This document shows, piece by piece, positions 6,369 to 14,225 of a DNA stretch of 35,529 nt. This DNA is from a virus, in IMG/VR virus record IMGVR_UViG_3300009414_002491, positions 1 through 35,529 of that record; one strand, 5' to 3'. Numbering within the stretch: position 1 is the stretch's first letter; every line of letters begins with the position of its first letter. The notes under the pieces are model-generated. The model ran no database searches, was not told the origin of the DNA, and saw only the letters and a program-made list of their open reading frames with translations. The translations under genes and the position numbers were made by a program.

Positions 6369-6470
6369 GTCACTTGGTGACTTTCGGCGTCATCACGCCC
6401 CCCCCCTATGAGTCTCACGTTAGGCTCACCGTAAGTTTGGGTGGGATGTGAAGACGCCAAAAGTCTTTTT
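6369..6470 (+). promoter_or_regulatory. structured intergenic region, possible attenuator between capsid gene and glycan cassette
   Basis: GTCAC/GTGAC (6369-6381) and GGCGT/ACGCC (6386-6399) form short hairpins, followed by a run of eight Cs. GGCGTC at 6386-6391 can alternatively pair with GACGCC at 6453-6458. The latter overlaps a terminator-like stem, AAGAC (6451-6455) with GTCTT (6463-6467), followed by Ts. Mutually exclusive pairings of this kind are typical of attenuators, but the terminal stem is only 5 bp. Confidence 0.35.
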
Positions 6471-6505
6471 GTTCTTAGCCAAAAAACGACGTGTAGGGGA
6501 GTTTT

Positions 6506-7651
6506 ATGGCACGAGTTCTGATGTATGCAGGCCACGGCTTTCTGCCGATGGTCGCCTTTCAACGCGGCATTCGCACAGTTAGTACCCTTCCTCTTGTCCT
6601 TCGCGGCGCATCTACGTATGGAGCAAATGACTACGAATCATGCACCGTAGGCATCATGTTCGGCATGAAAGAGCCTCTTAATCGGATGCTCCCCGATCAA
6701 CGTGCACATGATACACACGTTCTTATTATAGATTTAGGATATCTGAAACGCGGAACAGTAGCAGAAGCACGACAAAACCCTGAAGAAGTGTATTGGTCTG
6801 TGAATCTTAATGGGCTAAACGGCTGGGGAGACCCGCCTCCCTCGCCTATGCCTTCTGACCGTTGGAAATCATTGGGTCTTTCTATGGCGAGATGGCAAGA
6901 TCCGACAGAGGGGCATTTCCTCGTGTGTGGCCAGAAACCACATGACGCTGCACTTGGTGGCGTACAGCCTGGTCAGTGGCTTGTCGAGACCGTATCTCGG
7001 CTACGAAGTCTGACAAACAAACAAATTGTTTGGCGGCCCCATCCAGATGACCATTCGAGTCGAAGATTACACATGGCCGCTGAGACAGGAGTGAGGCAGA
7101 GCAAGGGCAACCTACTTGCCGAAGATTTAAAGGGATGTGCGGGTTTGATTGCATATAATTCTAATTCTCTTGTCGAAGCTTTACTTGCTGGCGTGCCAAT
7201 TTATCCTCTTGGTCCAGGGTCAGTTTGCCCGACGATGGGCCATGCTGCTCTGACAGTAGAGACAATAAAGAATCCTCTCAGGCCGGAACGAAATCAGTTT
7301 TTTTACGACCTTGCATACCGTCAGTGGAATATCCCGGAATTAGAAGCCGGTTTGGCATGGTCTCATTTCTTTGATTCTAGTGGTATACTCAAATCTTCGG
7401 ATGCTTCGAGGACAGGTGGGGGTTTGATGTCCTCCTCCCCATCTCCGCGCCGGGGGGCAGCTCGACGCACGTCGAAGCAACCGTTCCCTGCTGTTTCCGC
7501 TCCATCACAGCAGGGTCTTTCTCCTGCTGCGCCACCATTCCTGCAGCAGGAGAACCTATCCCCTCCTGCTGCCACCCTTCAGCAGGAGGGGGATTTCCTT
7601 GACCCTGAAAATCTAGCGTCGTTAATCCATCCGGGAGAAGAGAAAAAGTAG
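6506..7651 (+). CDS. putative GT-B-fold glycosyltransferase (capsule/Kdo-transferase-like) with low-complexity tail
   Basis: A 381-residue protein. Residues 1-300 form the shared domain of a four-member family in this window: an N-terminal half with IIDLGYLKRG (about 74-83) and SVNLNG, a WRPHP motif (176-180), YNSNSLVEALLAGVP (217-231) and a C-terminal FFYDLAYRQWN...AGLAW (275-295). R-x-H/K-P followed by SN-x2-VEAL-x2-GVP resembles the nucleotide-sugar half of GT-B enzymes and capsule-synthesis proteins of the KpsC/KpsS type; the donor is unknown. Residues about 301-381 are Ser/Pro/Gln/Ala-rich, probably disordered, and encoded by three consecutive strong hairpins. GGGGAG precedes the ATG at 5 nt. 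This is the first gene of the cassette. Confidence 0.7.
   Translation: MARVLMYAGHGFLPMVAFQRGIRTVSTLPLVLRGASTYGANDYESCTVGIMFGMKEPLNRMLPDQRAHDTHVLIIDLGYLKRGTVAEARQNPEEVYWSVNLNGLNGWGDPPPSPMPSDRWKSLGLSMARWQDPTEGHFLVCGQKPHDAALGGVQPGQWLVETVSRLRSLTNKQIVWRPHPDDHSSRRLHMAAETGVRQSKGNLLAEDLKGCAGLIAYNSNSLVEALLAGVPIYPLGPGSVCPTMGHAALTVETIKNPLRPERNQFFYDLAYRQWNIPELEAGLAWSHFFDSSGILKSSDASRTGGGLMSSSPSPRRGAARRTSKQPFPAVSAPSQQGLSPAAPPFLQQENLSPPAATLQQEGDFLDPENLASLIHPGEEKK
7486..7591. repeat. three tandem CTGCTG/CAGCAG hairpins inside the 3' end of the GT gene
   Basis: Three inverted repeats lie end to end: CCCTGCTG (7486-7493) with CAGCAGGG (7508-7515); a perfect 12-bp stem at 7519-7530 with 7543-7554; and a perfect 12-bp stem at 7560-7571 with 7580-7591. 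All share the CTGCTG/CAGCAG core but differ outside it, so they are not simple copies. They are in frame and encode the low-complexity tail of the first glycosyltransferase, just before the next start codon. Confidence 0.8.
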
Positions 7652-7652
7652 C

Positions 7653-7892
7653 ATGCTCGGTGATTATATGGACGGCCGCTGGTGGCCGCATATTATGTAC
7701 TGGCTAGACTGGAACATCTCTACATATCGTGTGAGTTGGTTCGTGTGCGTGTTTGTGATGTATCTTCGTGCTTACTCCCCCTATTCTCAAGATTTCCCTT
7801 TTGATGTGACGGGCCTTGTCTTTGTTTTCTTTACGGGAACATGTCTCTGGATTGCTTACTGTGCCTTTTGGTATGGCTGGGGGGTAGGCTGA
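7653..7892 (+). CDS. small membrane protein (79 aa)
   Basis: A hydrophobic, aromatic-rich protein with two likely membrane segments, about residues 24-40 and 52-75 (the latter ending AYCAFWYGWGVG). It follows the preceding stop by one base, and its own stop overlaps the next start (TGATG). It is too short for a GtrA-type flippase. A role as membrane anchor or partner for the neighbouring transferases is inference; it was not recognised. Confidence 0.6.
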   Translation: MLGDYMDGRWWPHIMYWLDWNISTYRVSWFVCVFVMYLRAYSPYSQDFPFDVTGLVFVFFTGTCLWIAYCAFWYGWGVG

Positions 7893-8725
7893 TGCCTCAA
7901 GCCCTCGTGTACGAGACCTCCCGTAATCTTCCCAAGACTCGGCGTATCATGTCTGCTGTTGCGGCAGGATTAGAGCGTCGTCACTATGCTATTGAAATAC
8001 GGGATAGCTGGGAGTATCCCCAAGGAGATGAGACAGAAGCCGACCTTATAGCTATCTGGGGGGATTTCCACGGGACCGAGCGAATATTTGCAGACCGTCA
8101 TGCTTTTAAGCGGCTCTTGCATATCGACAACGGATATATTCAGCGGGGTCACTTCAAAGGGTATTATAGTGTCACCTACAATGCCAAACAGGCGCATCGC
8201 GTCCTCTGGGAATTGCCTTGCCCTTCGGGAGATCGTTGGCGGGCGCTAGGGGAGTCGATACACCGGTGGCGGAAAAGTGGCAGTAAGATCCTCGCCCTTG
8301 GGCTGTCTCGTAAGCAATGTGGAAACTTAGGATTCGAGTATCCCAGCGTGAATCGCGAATTGCAGAGGGCGTTGCATACTGCGACAAATATGCCTGTGGC
8401 CATGCGCGAGAAACGGTATGACCAGAAAGATGAACCCCTGCGGGATGTGTTACGCAAAGGATCGTGGCACAGTGTGGCGGGTTACCATACTAAAGGGCTA
8501 ATCGAAGCGCTCCTTGAAGGGCGTCCTATCTTAGCGTTACATCCTTGCGCTGCGCAGTCTATGGGAAATGAATCCTTGGAGGAAGTTCTCACGCCCTGTT
8601 ATCCAGACAACCGCGAGGAGTTCTTCATCCGCCTGGCCTATCACCAATGGACTTTAGAAGAGATTCGACAAAGCCATCCGTGGAGAAAAGATAGCCCGTT
8701 GCGGATTATTGGGAGGATTACCTGA
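7892..8725 (+). CDS. putative GT-B-like glycosyltransferase, paralogue 2
   Basis: A 277-residue paralogue of the 6506 product. Shared landmarks are LHIDNGYIQRGHFKGYY (about 76-92), PSGDRWRALGESIHRW (about 111-126), GYHTKGLIEALLEGRPI (197-213) and FFIRLAYHQWTLEEI (244-258). The R-x-H/K-P motif of the other copies is replaced by AMREKRYD, so the active site may differ or be degraded. ATG 7892 was chosen over upstream frame extension because it overlaps the preceding stop and follows GGGGGT. The 3' end overlaps the next gene by one base. Confidence 0.65.
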   Translation: MPQALVYETSRNLPKTRRIMSAVAAGLERRHYAIEIRDSWEYPQGDETEADLIAIWGDFHGTERIFADRHAFKRLLHIDNGYIQRGHFKGYYSVTYNAKQAHRVLWELPCPSGDRWRALGESIHRWRKSGSKILALGLSRKQCGNLGFEYPSVNRELQRALHTATNMPVAMREKRYDQKDEPLRDVLRKGSWHSVAGYHTKGLIEALLEGRPILALHPCAAQSMGNESLEEVLTPCYPDNREEFFIRLAYHQWTLEEIRQSHPWRKDSPLRIIGRIT

Positions 8726-9594
8726 TGCGTCACATTGCCCTGTACTATGATGCTTCCAGTTCTCGTGGGCGGTCTGTTATCAATACCCTTATGGCGGGTA
8801 TTGCGCAGGCAGACCTGGGTGATAAAGTCGCCATCTATACTGAACAGGAATACAAAAAAGGCATACACGGCGACATCGTGTGTTGGTATGGTCTCTCGGG
8901 AAAGTTGATGGACTTGGCCCATCTTCTCTGGGAAAGCAAGACCCCTAACGTTTTTTTTGACCTCCCGTATTGGGGCAGGAAGCACGAACCCCACCCTCAG
9001 CATCATCGCTTTGCTTTAAATGCCCATCAGCCTACTAAGTATTTTCAGCAAGGACGTGAACCAGAACGGTTTCTGGCGTTTAATCGGCCTATAAAACCGT
9101 GGCGAGAAACAAGTCAAGCTGGCGCGGTCTTGGTTGCTGGCATGAGTGACAAGCAAACGCAAGCCTGGGGATTGGGGCCGAGCTGGGAGTTTCATGTCGA
9201 GCTGATCGAAAAGTTTAAAAGGCAATGGGGCGACTGGGTGGGCAAAGATCCTCCCCCTATTGCCTGGCGACCTAAGCCTGCTTGCAGGGTAAGCAGACGC
9301 CCTATCCCAGGCACGCGCTACGCTGATGGGTTATTATCGGAGGAATTGCAGAGATCCCTTTTGGTTTATACATACCGGAGTAACACAGCCATAGACGGGT
9401 TGATTGAAGGAGTCCCCTGTGAAGTGGTAGGGAGCGACCACCCTGCGTATGTTTTGAGTTGCAAGGACCCGATTTCTCAAGACGTTCGTCTCCAGTTCTG
9501 TGCCGATCTAGCATACTGCCAAACGTCCATGCAAGAACTTCGGAACGGACGAGCGTGGAAGTTTATCAGCAATCAATTGGGAGAGCTTCCATGA
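8725..9594 (+). CDS. putative GT-B-like glycosyltransferase, paralogue 3
   Basis: A 289-residue protein. The C-terminal half keeps the family pattern: AVLVAGMSDKQTQAWGLG (134-151), AWRPKP (180-185), TYRSNTAIDGLIEGVP (216-231) and LAYCQTSMQELRNGRAW (262-278). The N-terminal half is the most diverged of the four (FFDLPYWGRK in place of IDxGY). It starts one base inside the previous stop, with GGAGG 8 nt upstream. A separate acceptor specificity from its paralogues is plausible but not shown. Confidence 0.65.
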   Translation: MRHIALYYDASSSRGRSVINTLMAGIAQADLGDKVAIYTEQEYKKGIHGDIVCWYGLSGKLMDLAHLLWESKTPNVFFDLPYWGRKHEPHPQHHRFALNAHQPTKYFQQGREPERFLAFNRPIKPWRETSQAGAVLVAGMSDKQTQAWGLGPSWEFHVELIEKFKRQWGDWVGKDPPPIAWRPKPACRVSRRPIPGTRYADGLLSEELQRSLLVYTYRSNTAIDGLIEGVPCEVVGSDHPAYVLSCKDPISQDVRLQFCADLAYCQTSMQELRNGRAWKFISNQLGELP

Positions 9595-9818
9595 TGGGCA
9601 ACGTTTGTATGGACTGTAGATACTCAGTTATTTTTACGAGTAATGAGCTTTATTGTAATTTATATGGGAACATGAAAACGGAAGACTATTTCGCTATAGA
9701 GGGGATAGAACAGAAATCAACTCCACTTTGTGGAAGAGAGGCGAAGGGGGGTATTCGTGCGGGATTTCTCCAGCGAGCGGCACGGCGAGTTCATTATTCA
9801 AGGGGATCAGGAGACTAG
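9591..9818 (+). CDS. small cysteine-rich phage protein (75 aa)
   Basis: Begins MMGNVCMDCRYSV and has C6-x2-C9, C22 and C47 (PLCGREA). This is the spacing of a common family of small phage proteins with two paired cysteine sites, probably binding zinc. The start can be ATG 9591 or 9594; both overlap the previous stop. The last 30 residues are basic and less ordered, and the stop lies just before the next start at 9820. Function unknown. Confidence 0.55.
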   Translation: MMGNVCMDCRYSVIFTSNELYCNLYGNMKTEDYFAIEGIEQKSTPLCGREAKGGIRAGFLQRAARRVHYSRGSGD

Positions 9819-9819
9819 C

Positions 9820-10686
9820 ATGCACGTCACCTTCTTTGCCGTGGAGAAAGACCGAGAAGACAAGCTGGCCGCCTCATTCTGTGAGGGGGTAAAGCGTAGC
9901 CGTACAGACACCTGTGAGGTCGTTCGTCCGGCTTCCTACCCTGCCCCGAATCCACGTACTGATGTGGCGGTCATGATTGGCGTTAAAGGGTATTCCCGTC
10001 GCCTCCTTGACAATCATCTTGAAGCAGGAAAACACACGGTCTATATCGATAAAGGGTATCTTGGCGGGCGGAGTGCCTATTTTAGGATGAGCGTAAACAG
10101 CTTCCAGCCGCTTGCCTACTTCCAGAAAACTCCACGGCCTGATGATCGGCTACGTGCACTGTCTGTGAACATGCTCCCGATGCGAACGCAAGGGAGCCAC
10201 ATTATTATTGCAGGAGGGTCACTTAAGTATGCCAAATGGCATGGGCTGCATACCGGGCAAAGTGTGGACCCGATGACCGAATGGGCACGGAAGTCCCTGA
10301 AGCGGGTTGGTAAGTACACAAATCGTCCCCTTATTTATAGACCGAAGCCGTCATGGAAAGAGGCGGTGTCCCTTTCTGGAGCACGGTTTTCGCGGCCGCC
10401 TGAACTGCTTGCTCACCTTCTCCCCGATGCTTGGGCACTGGTGACCTTTGGCAGCAATGCTGCCGTTGAGGCGCTTACTGCTGGGGTTCCTGTTATCGTC
10501 ACTGGGGATGGGATAGCGAGACCACTGGCTCGTACACAAGAGGAGAATATAGACGACCTTTTTATCCCCTCTGACGCAGTGCGCCGACAGTGGCTGGCAG
10601 ATATGGCGTATTGTCAGTTTAATGTCCAAGAAATGGAATCAGGACTGGCCTGGAAGATCCTGAGGGAACAAATTGCATGCCGCTGA
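9820..10686 (+). CDS. putative GT-B-like glycosyltransferase, paralogue 4
   Basis: A 288-residue paralogue of the 6506 product: YIDKGYLGGRSAYFRMSVN (75-93), a DDRLRALSVN segment, SHIIIAGGSLKYAKWHGLH, YRPKP (173-177), FGSNAAVEALTAGVPV (210-225) and MAYCQFNVQEMESGLAW (262-278). It has the best preserved SN-x2-VEAL-x2-GVPV motif. ATG 9820 was chosen because AGGAG lies 6 nt upstream; the open frame reaches back into the previous gene, where its residues match nothing in the paralogues. Its end overlaps the next start by 10 nt. Confidence 0.7.
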   Translation: MHVTFFAVEKDREDKLAASFCEGVKRSRTDTCEVVRPASYPAPNPRTDVAVMIGVKGYSRRLLDNHLEAGKHTVYIDKGYLGGRSAYFRMSVNSFQPLAYFQKTPRPDDRLRALSVNMLPMRTQGSHIIIAGGSLKYAKWHGLHTGQSVDPMTEWARKSLKRVGKYTNRPLIYRPKPSWKEAVSLSGARFSRPPELLAHLLPDAWALVTFGSNAAVEALTAGVPVIVTGDGIARPLARTQEENIDDLFIPSDAVRRQWLADMAYCQFNVQEMESGLAWKILREQIACR

Positions 10687-11258
10687 GTGACGAGGGCATC
10701 CGGCTTCAGAAGCAGTATCAGAAGATGCATCGAGAGAGGCATTTTCAAGGGATCGGCTGTTTTAACTATTACTGGGAGATACGGGATTTGGTGAAAGAGA
10801 CACACGCCCTTTCTCTGCTGGACTACGGGTGTGGGAAAGGGCGGCAGTTCAACACTGAGTCTAAGGTATTGCACGGCAAGCTTGGTGTTTATATCGACTC
10901 GTGGCAGGAAGGGCTCGGAGTGGGGGTATTAACGGGATATGACCCTGCCTGCGGTGAATGGGCAAAACGACCCGAAGGTTCTTTTGATGGCGTTTACTGC
11001 TGCAGCGTTCTGGAGCATTTATATGAACACGATGCACCGTTTGTGTTGCGTGACATTTTCCAGTATGCCCAGAAGTTTGTTTTCATTGCTGTGGGGACAA
11101 CTCCAGCCCAAAAGAATCTCCCTGATGGACGAAACGCCCATATTACCGTGCAGCCGATCAGTTGGTGGGAAGATATGACCAGATCTATTGCAACGGAATA
11201 TCCAGGTATTATATGGATGATTAGCGAAGAACGGGAAAAAGATGTCGTCGTGGGATAA
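10677..11258 (+). CDS. class I SAM-dependent methyltransferase, copy 1
   Basis: A 193-residue protein with the Rossmann-fold SAM signature LLDYGCGKG (47-55), an acidic-loop equivalent TGYDPA (86-91) and FDGVYCCSVLEHL (103-115), the post-II/IV motif. The target is unknown; its neighbours suggest a sugar or glycan. A paralogue at 14319-14858 shares the DYGCGKG, TGYDPA and VLEHL motifs, and in both places an FkbM-type gene follows with a short overlap. Confidence 0.8.
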   Translation: MPLSDEGIRLQKQYQKMHRERHFQGIGCFNYYWEIRDLVKETHALSLLDYGCGKGRQFNTESKVLHGKLGVYIDSWQEGLGVGVLTGYDPACGEWAKRPEGSFDGVYCCSVLEHLYEHDAPFVLRDIFQYAQKFVFIAVGTTPAQKNLPDGRNAHITVQPISWWEDMTRSIATEYPGIIWMISEEREKDVVVG

Positions 11259-11838
11259 AGTAGAGCGGGCTCTGCAAAACTCAGTTGATATCGTGGTCGC
11301 TGCTTTGCTACAAGGACGGGGGCGGCGGGCTATTGATGGCGGGGCCTATAAGGGATTCTTCGCCCGCTTACTCCCTCCCTTTTTCCAGCATGTCGAGATG
11401 TTTGAGCCAAACGGTTTTGTTCATCCAGCGCTCACTGCAAACACGTATGTATATGACTGCATGACGTTACACCCCGAAGGACTGAGCAATAAAGCAGGCT
11501 ATGCCAGACTAGGCAATCCTGATGCGAGCAATCGAGATTTCTTCTATCTTCGAGAAGACACAGGGCCTGTTTCCTTAGTGCCACTCGATGAGTTTGCTTT
11601 TAGGGATGTGGATCTCATAAAGCTGAATATTGAAGGAATGGAATTGGCGGCTCTTCATGGGAGCCGTCAGACTATTGCTCGATGTCGGCCACTGATCCTT
11701 GTAGAAGAGAAAGGGCATGGTGAGCGGTTTGGGGTGTCCGCAGGCTCTATTGCGGCTTTCTTAGCCCCCTTTGGGTATCTCCGCACGACTCGTTCAAAAG
11801 GAATGTGGCTGTATGCCACGAAGAAAAAGGGGGCGTGA
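11242..11838 (+). CDS. FkbM-family methyltransferase, copy 1
   Basis: A 198-residue protein with AIDGGAYKGFFAR (30-42), FEPN (54-57), VSLVPLDEF (110-118), the hallmark DLIKLNIEGMELAALHG (124-140) and CRPLILVEE (148-156). FkbM-type enzymes O-methylate sugars or small molecules with SAM. The protein is a little shorter than the family average and lacks an N-terminal extension. It overlaps the preceding methyltransferase by 17 nt and the following small gene by one. Confidence 0.85.
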   Translation: MSSWDKVERALQNSVDIVVAALLQGRGRRAIDGGAYKGFFARLLPPFFQHVEMFEPNGFVHPALTANTYVYDCMTLHPEGLSNKAGYARLGNPDASNRDFFYLREDTGPVSLVPLDEFAFRDVDLIKLNIEGMELAALHGSRQTIARCRPLILVEEKGHGERFGVSAGSIAAFLAPFGYLRTTRSKGMWLYATKKKGA

Positions 11839-12053
11839 TGCCTGCTAGTGGACGAAAACCGGATGAACAAGAAAAAGTCATTTGTCCCAATAGCCGGATA
11901 GGAAAGGAGTACGCTCCCCATCGCGTTTGGGTAGATTCTAAAGGGCGGCTTGTCGGAGAAATTGCTAAGCACGTTCACCCGAGACAAAAACGAGAAGATT
12001 GCGCTTATTCTGGTCATGTTGTGCCGGTTAAGCGGACAGATAAGAAAGAATAG
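11838..12053 (+). CDS. hypothetical small basic protein (71 aa)
   Basis: Starts MPASGRKPDEQEKV at ATG 11838, overlapping the previous stop (TGATG). It is rich in Lys, Arg and His, with VWVDSKGRLVGEIAKHVHP in the middle and two cysteines. It was not recognised. The overlap with both the operon and its reading direction supports it as a real gene; otherwise only composition supports it. Confidence 0.5.
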   Translation: MPASGRKPDEQEKVICPNSRIGKEYAPHRVWVDSKGRLVGEIAKHVHPRQKREDCAYSGHVVPVKRTDKKE

Positions 12054-12055
12054 CT

Positions 12056-12655
12056 ATGCTGAATTGGGACGTATTACGGGTAACAGATACCATTTTTCAG
12101 CCTTTTCCTCACGTCTTAGCGGAGAATGTCTTTCAGGAAGAAGACTATCAGCTTCTTCTTCAGACAATCCCCCCATCCGAGGTCTACGATGCCAAAATCA
12201 AGAATGAGCGGGGCAAGGCACATCGTCTAGATTGTCCTCTCGGGTCCTTAGACTCCGACATTTGGCGGGCATTGGATGCTGAATTGAGGAGCGACGACTT
12301 GTGGCACTGGGTACGGAAAAGGTTTGAGCGGCTAGACTTGCCTGACTACGGCATGATTGACATTCGTCTCTTTCAAGATTTGCCTGGCTACTACCTAGCT
12401 CCGCATACGGATGCTAAGAGCAAGATCGTAACGCTTATCTTTTACCTCGCGCAGAATCGCCAACACGCTGCTTGGGGAACTCGTCTTTATACCGCAGCGG
12501 AGGATACTCTGCCCAACACACAGCTTGTATCCTACCGCCCAAATACGATGCTTGGCTTTGTCCGATCTGCTACGAGCTGGCATGGGTGTCGCCCTATTAG
12601 CGGGACACGTAACACTCTACAAGTGATTTATCGTTCTGCCACGACGGGGAAATGA
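12056..12655 (+). CDS. putative 2-oxoglutarate/Fe(II)-dependent oxygenase
   Basis: A 199-residue protein with the facial-triad pattern of this superfamily: H117-x-D119 (YYLAPHTDAKSK), a strand VTLIFYLAQN, distal H176 (TSWHGCRPI) and R185 (GTRNTLQVIY), which would bind 2-oxoglutarate. The N-terminal PFPHVLAENVFQEEDY is typical of prolyl-hydroxylase-like members. Such enzymes hydroxylate or epimerise proteins, sugars or lipids; the substrate here is unknown. It sits between a small gene and the sulfotransferase with gaps of 1-2 nt. Confidence 0.8.
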   Translation: MLNWDVLRVTDTIFQPFPHVLAENVFQEEDYQLLLQTIPPSEVYDAKIKNERGKAHRLDCPLGSLDSDIWRALDAELRSDDLWHWVRKRFERLDLPDYGMIDIRLFQDLPGYYLAPHTDAKSKIVTLIFYLAQNRQHAAWGTRLYTAAEDTLPNTQLVSYRPNTMLGFVRSATSWHGCRPISGTRNTLQVIYRSATTGK

Positions 12656-12656
12656 T

Positions 12657-13316
12657 ATGGGTGTAATCTGCAATGGCTTGCAAAAGAGCGGTGTTCGTCT
12701 CCTACAGCGCGCTGTGGAGTTGATGGGCTGGACGCCTGCCCCTGATAAGTTCAGCCGAACGGTGACGAAAAGGGAATGGAGGCACGAGCCGTATGGCCCT
12801 GGATTCTGTACCCTTGGCGAGCACGAAGTTGCCTATACGCATATCCCCTATCCTGCCGATATCGGCAAGCATCAGTTTATCGGCATCATTCGCGATCCCC
12901 GAAATGTATTGATTTCGGCATATCGCTGGCAATACCGTCACAATCCTTTAACTGCAACAGAAGCACGGACATCTTTAGAGCACATGATGACGCCACGCTT
13001 TTTTATGCGAGCCTCTCAGTTTGTGGATTGGCCAAGACATCGTCTCGTCTTTCGTTTTGAAGATATGGTTGGGCCAAGCAGAGAAATACATGTTCAGGTT
13101 CTAGCCGACATTTTAGAGGTTGAGATAGACGCAGAAACAATCGCGGCGCAGATGATTGGGGGGACACGAACGTATCAGCCTCAACATAGCCGTTGGCAAG
13201 ACATCTGGACACCTGACCTTGATAAGCGATGGAAAGAAAGAGGCGGGGAGGATCTTGTTAAAGCGTATGGATACACCCAGGAGGGAGAAGAAGGCGGTGT
13301 CGAATGGAAAAGATAA
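12657..13316 (+). CDS. putative PAPS-dependent sulfotransferase
   Basis: A 219-residue protein. Residues 7-16 (GLQKSGVRLL) match the 5'-phosphosulfate-binding loop. FIGIIRDPRNVLISAYRW (74-91) matches the 3'-phosphate-binding motif, with the expected Arg and Ser. FRFEDMVGPSREI matches the following FED segment, and the C-terminal RWQDIWTPDLDKRW is where the KxGxxGxW-like loop lies in other members. It would transfer sulfate from PAPS to an acceptor, here plausibly a glycan. It is shorter than most cellular members. The start is ATG 12657, one base after the preceding stop. Confidence 0.82.
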   Translation: MGVICNGLQKSGVRLLQRAVELMGWTPAPDKFSRTVTKREWRHEPYGPGFCTLGEHEVAYTHIPYPADIGKHQFIGIIRDPRNVLISAYRWQYRHNPLTATEARTSLEHMMTPRFFMRASQFVDWPRHRLVFRFEDMVGPSREIHVQVLADILEVEIDAETIAAQMIGGTRTYQPQHSRWQDIWTPDLDKRWKERGGEDLVKAYGYTQEGEEGGVEWKR

Positions 13317-13552
13317 CACATATCTCAGTTGACAAGGAATCGCCCTATTATAGCAAAGAAAGTGACATTATTGCCGTCTACTTCAATGGAATTTTGCTTG
13401 ATAACTACTGTGAGGCAGACAGTGATGAGGGCTGGGTTGAGGTTTATGACCAGGACTTGAAAGGCAATCTGATTATGGAGAATGCGACTACGCCGCGTAT
13501 TATTCGCGTCTCTGGGAGAGTTCGGCTAGAAAAGAAAAAGCAGGCGGCATGA
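13304..13552 (+). CDS. hypothetical small phage protein (82 aa)
   Basis: Starts MEKITHISVDKESPYYS, with a beta-rich acidic middle (IAVYFNGILLDNYCEADSD) and a basic tail. Small proteins of this look accompany many phage structural regions, but no function is recognised. It overlaps the sulfotransferase by 13 nt and the next gene by 4 nt (ATGA). Confidence 0.6.
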   Translation: MEKITHISVDKESPYYSKESDIIAVYFNGILLDNYCEADSDEGWVEVYDQDLKGNLIMENATTPRIIRVSGRVRLEKKKQAA

Positions 13553-14217
13553 CGGAGTCGATTCGCATTTTTATTGGGTATGACGGCGGCGAGGGGCTCG
13601 CTAGCCTTATTTGTCAGAAGTCTATTTGGCGTCGAACAGACCACCCCTTGCAAATCTTTCTCCTAGATCAACGCATACTTCGTTCCCTCGGTTTGTATAT
13701 CCGGGACCGAGATCCTCGTGCCTCGACGGAGTTTACGTACACTCGTTTTCTGGTCCCCGCCTTGTGTGGCTACCAGGGCTGGGCACTCTTTGTTGATGCT
13801 GACTTCCTCTTCCAGGCTGACATTTCTGAACTCTGGGCACTGCGCGATTCAAGGTATGCCGTGCAGGTTGTCAAACATAATTACCAGCCAGAGGAGACAA
13901 CAAAGATGGGGGGCATTCCTCAGGCACAGTATCCTCGGAAGAATTGGAGTAGCCTCATCCTGTGGAACTGTGGGCATGAAGCAAGCCGAACGTTAGCCCT
14001 TCACACGATAAACTCCCAGTCCGGGGCATATCTCCATCGATTTCAATGGGTGTTGGATCAACATATTGGCTCTTTACCGGCTGCTTGGAACCATCTTGAA
14101 CCCCAGGGTGTGACTGACCAATTGCCCAAGGCTATTCATTATACAATGGGCATTCCTGGCATCCATCGAGGATCATTTAATTTCACCTCGGAGTGGGAGG
14201 ACGAAGTCCGAGCGTGA
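13549..14217 (+). CDS. putative GT8-like GT-A glycosyltransferase
   Basis: A 222-residue protein beginning with a nucleotide-binding strand (IRIFIGYDGGEG). It has the metal-binding FVDADFLF (D83-x-D85), then KNWSSLILWNC (131-141) and HYTMGIPG (197-204), the order seen in family 8 enzymes and related phage glycosyltransferases. It would transfer a hexose from a nucleotide sugar with Mn2+. It starts at an ATGA overlap. It is the last gene before the two tandem hairpins at 14226-14298. Confidence 0.78.
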   Translation: MTESIRIFIGYDGGEGLASLICQKSIWRRTDHPLQIFLLDQRILRSLGLYIRDRDPRASTEFTYTRFLVPALCGYQGWALFVDADFLFQADISELWALRDSRYAVQVVKHNYQPEETTKMGGIPQAQYPRKNWSSLILWNCGHEASRTLALHTINSQSGAYLHRFQWVLDQHIGSLPAAWNHLEPQGVTDQLPKAIHYTMGIPGIHRGSFNFTSEWEDEVRA

Positions 14218-14225
14218 ATCACCGC

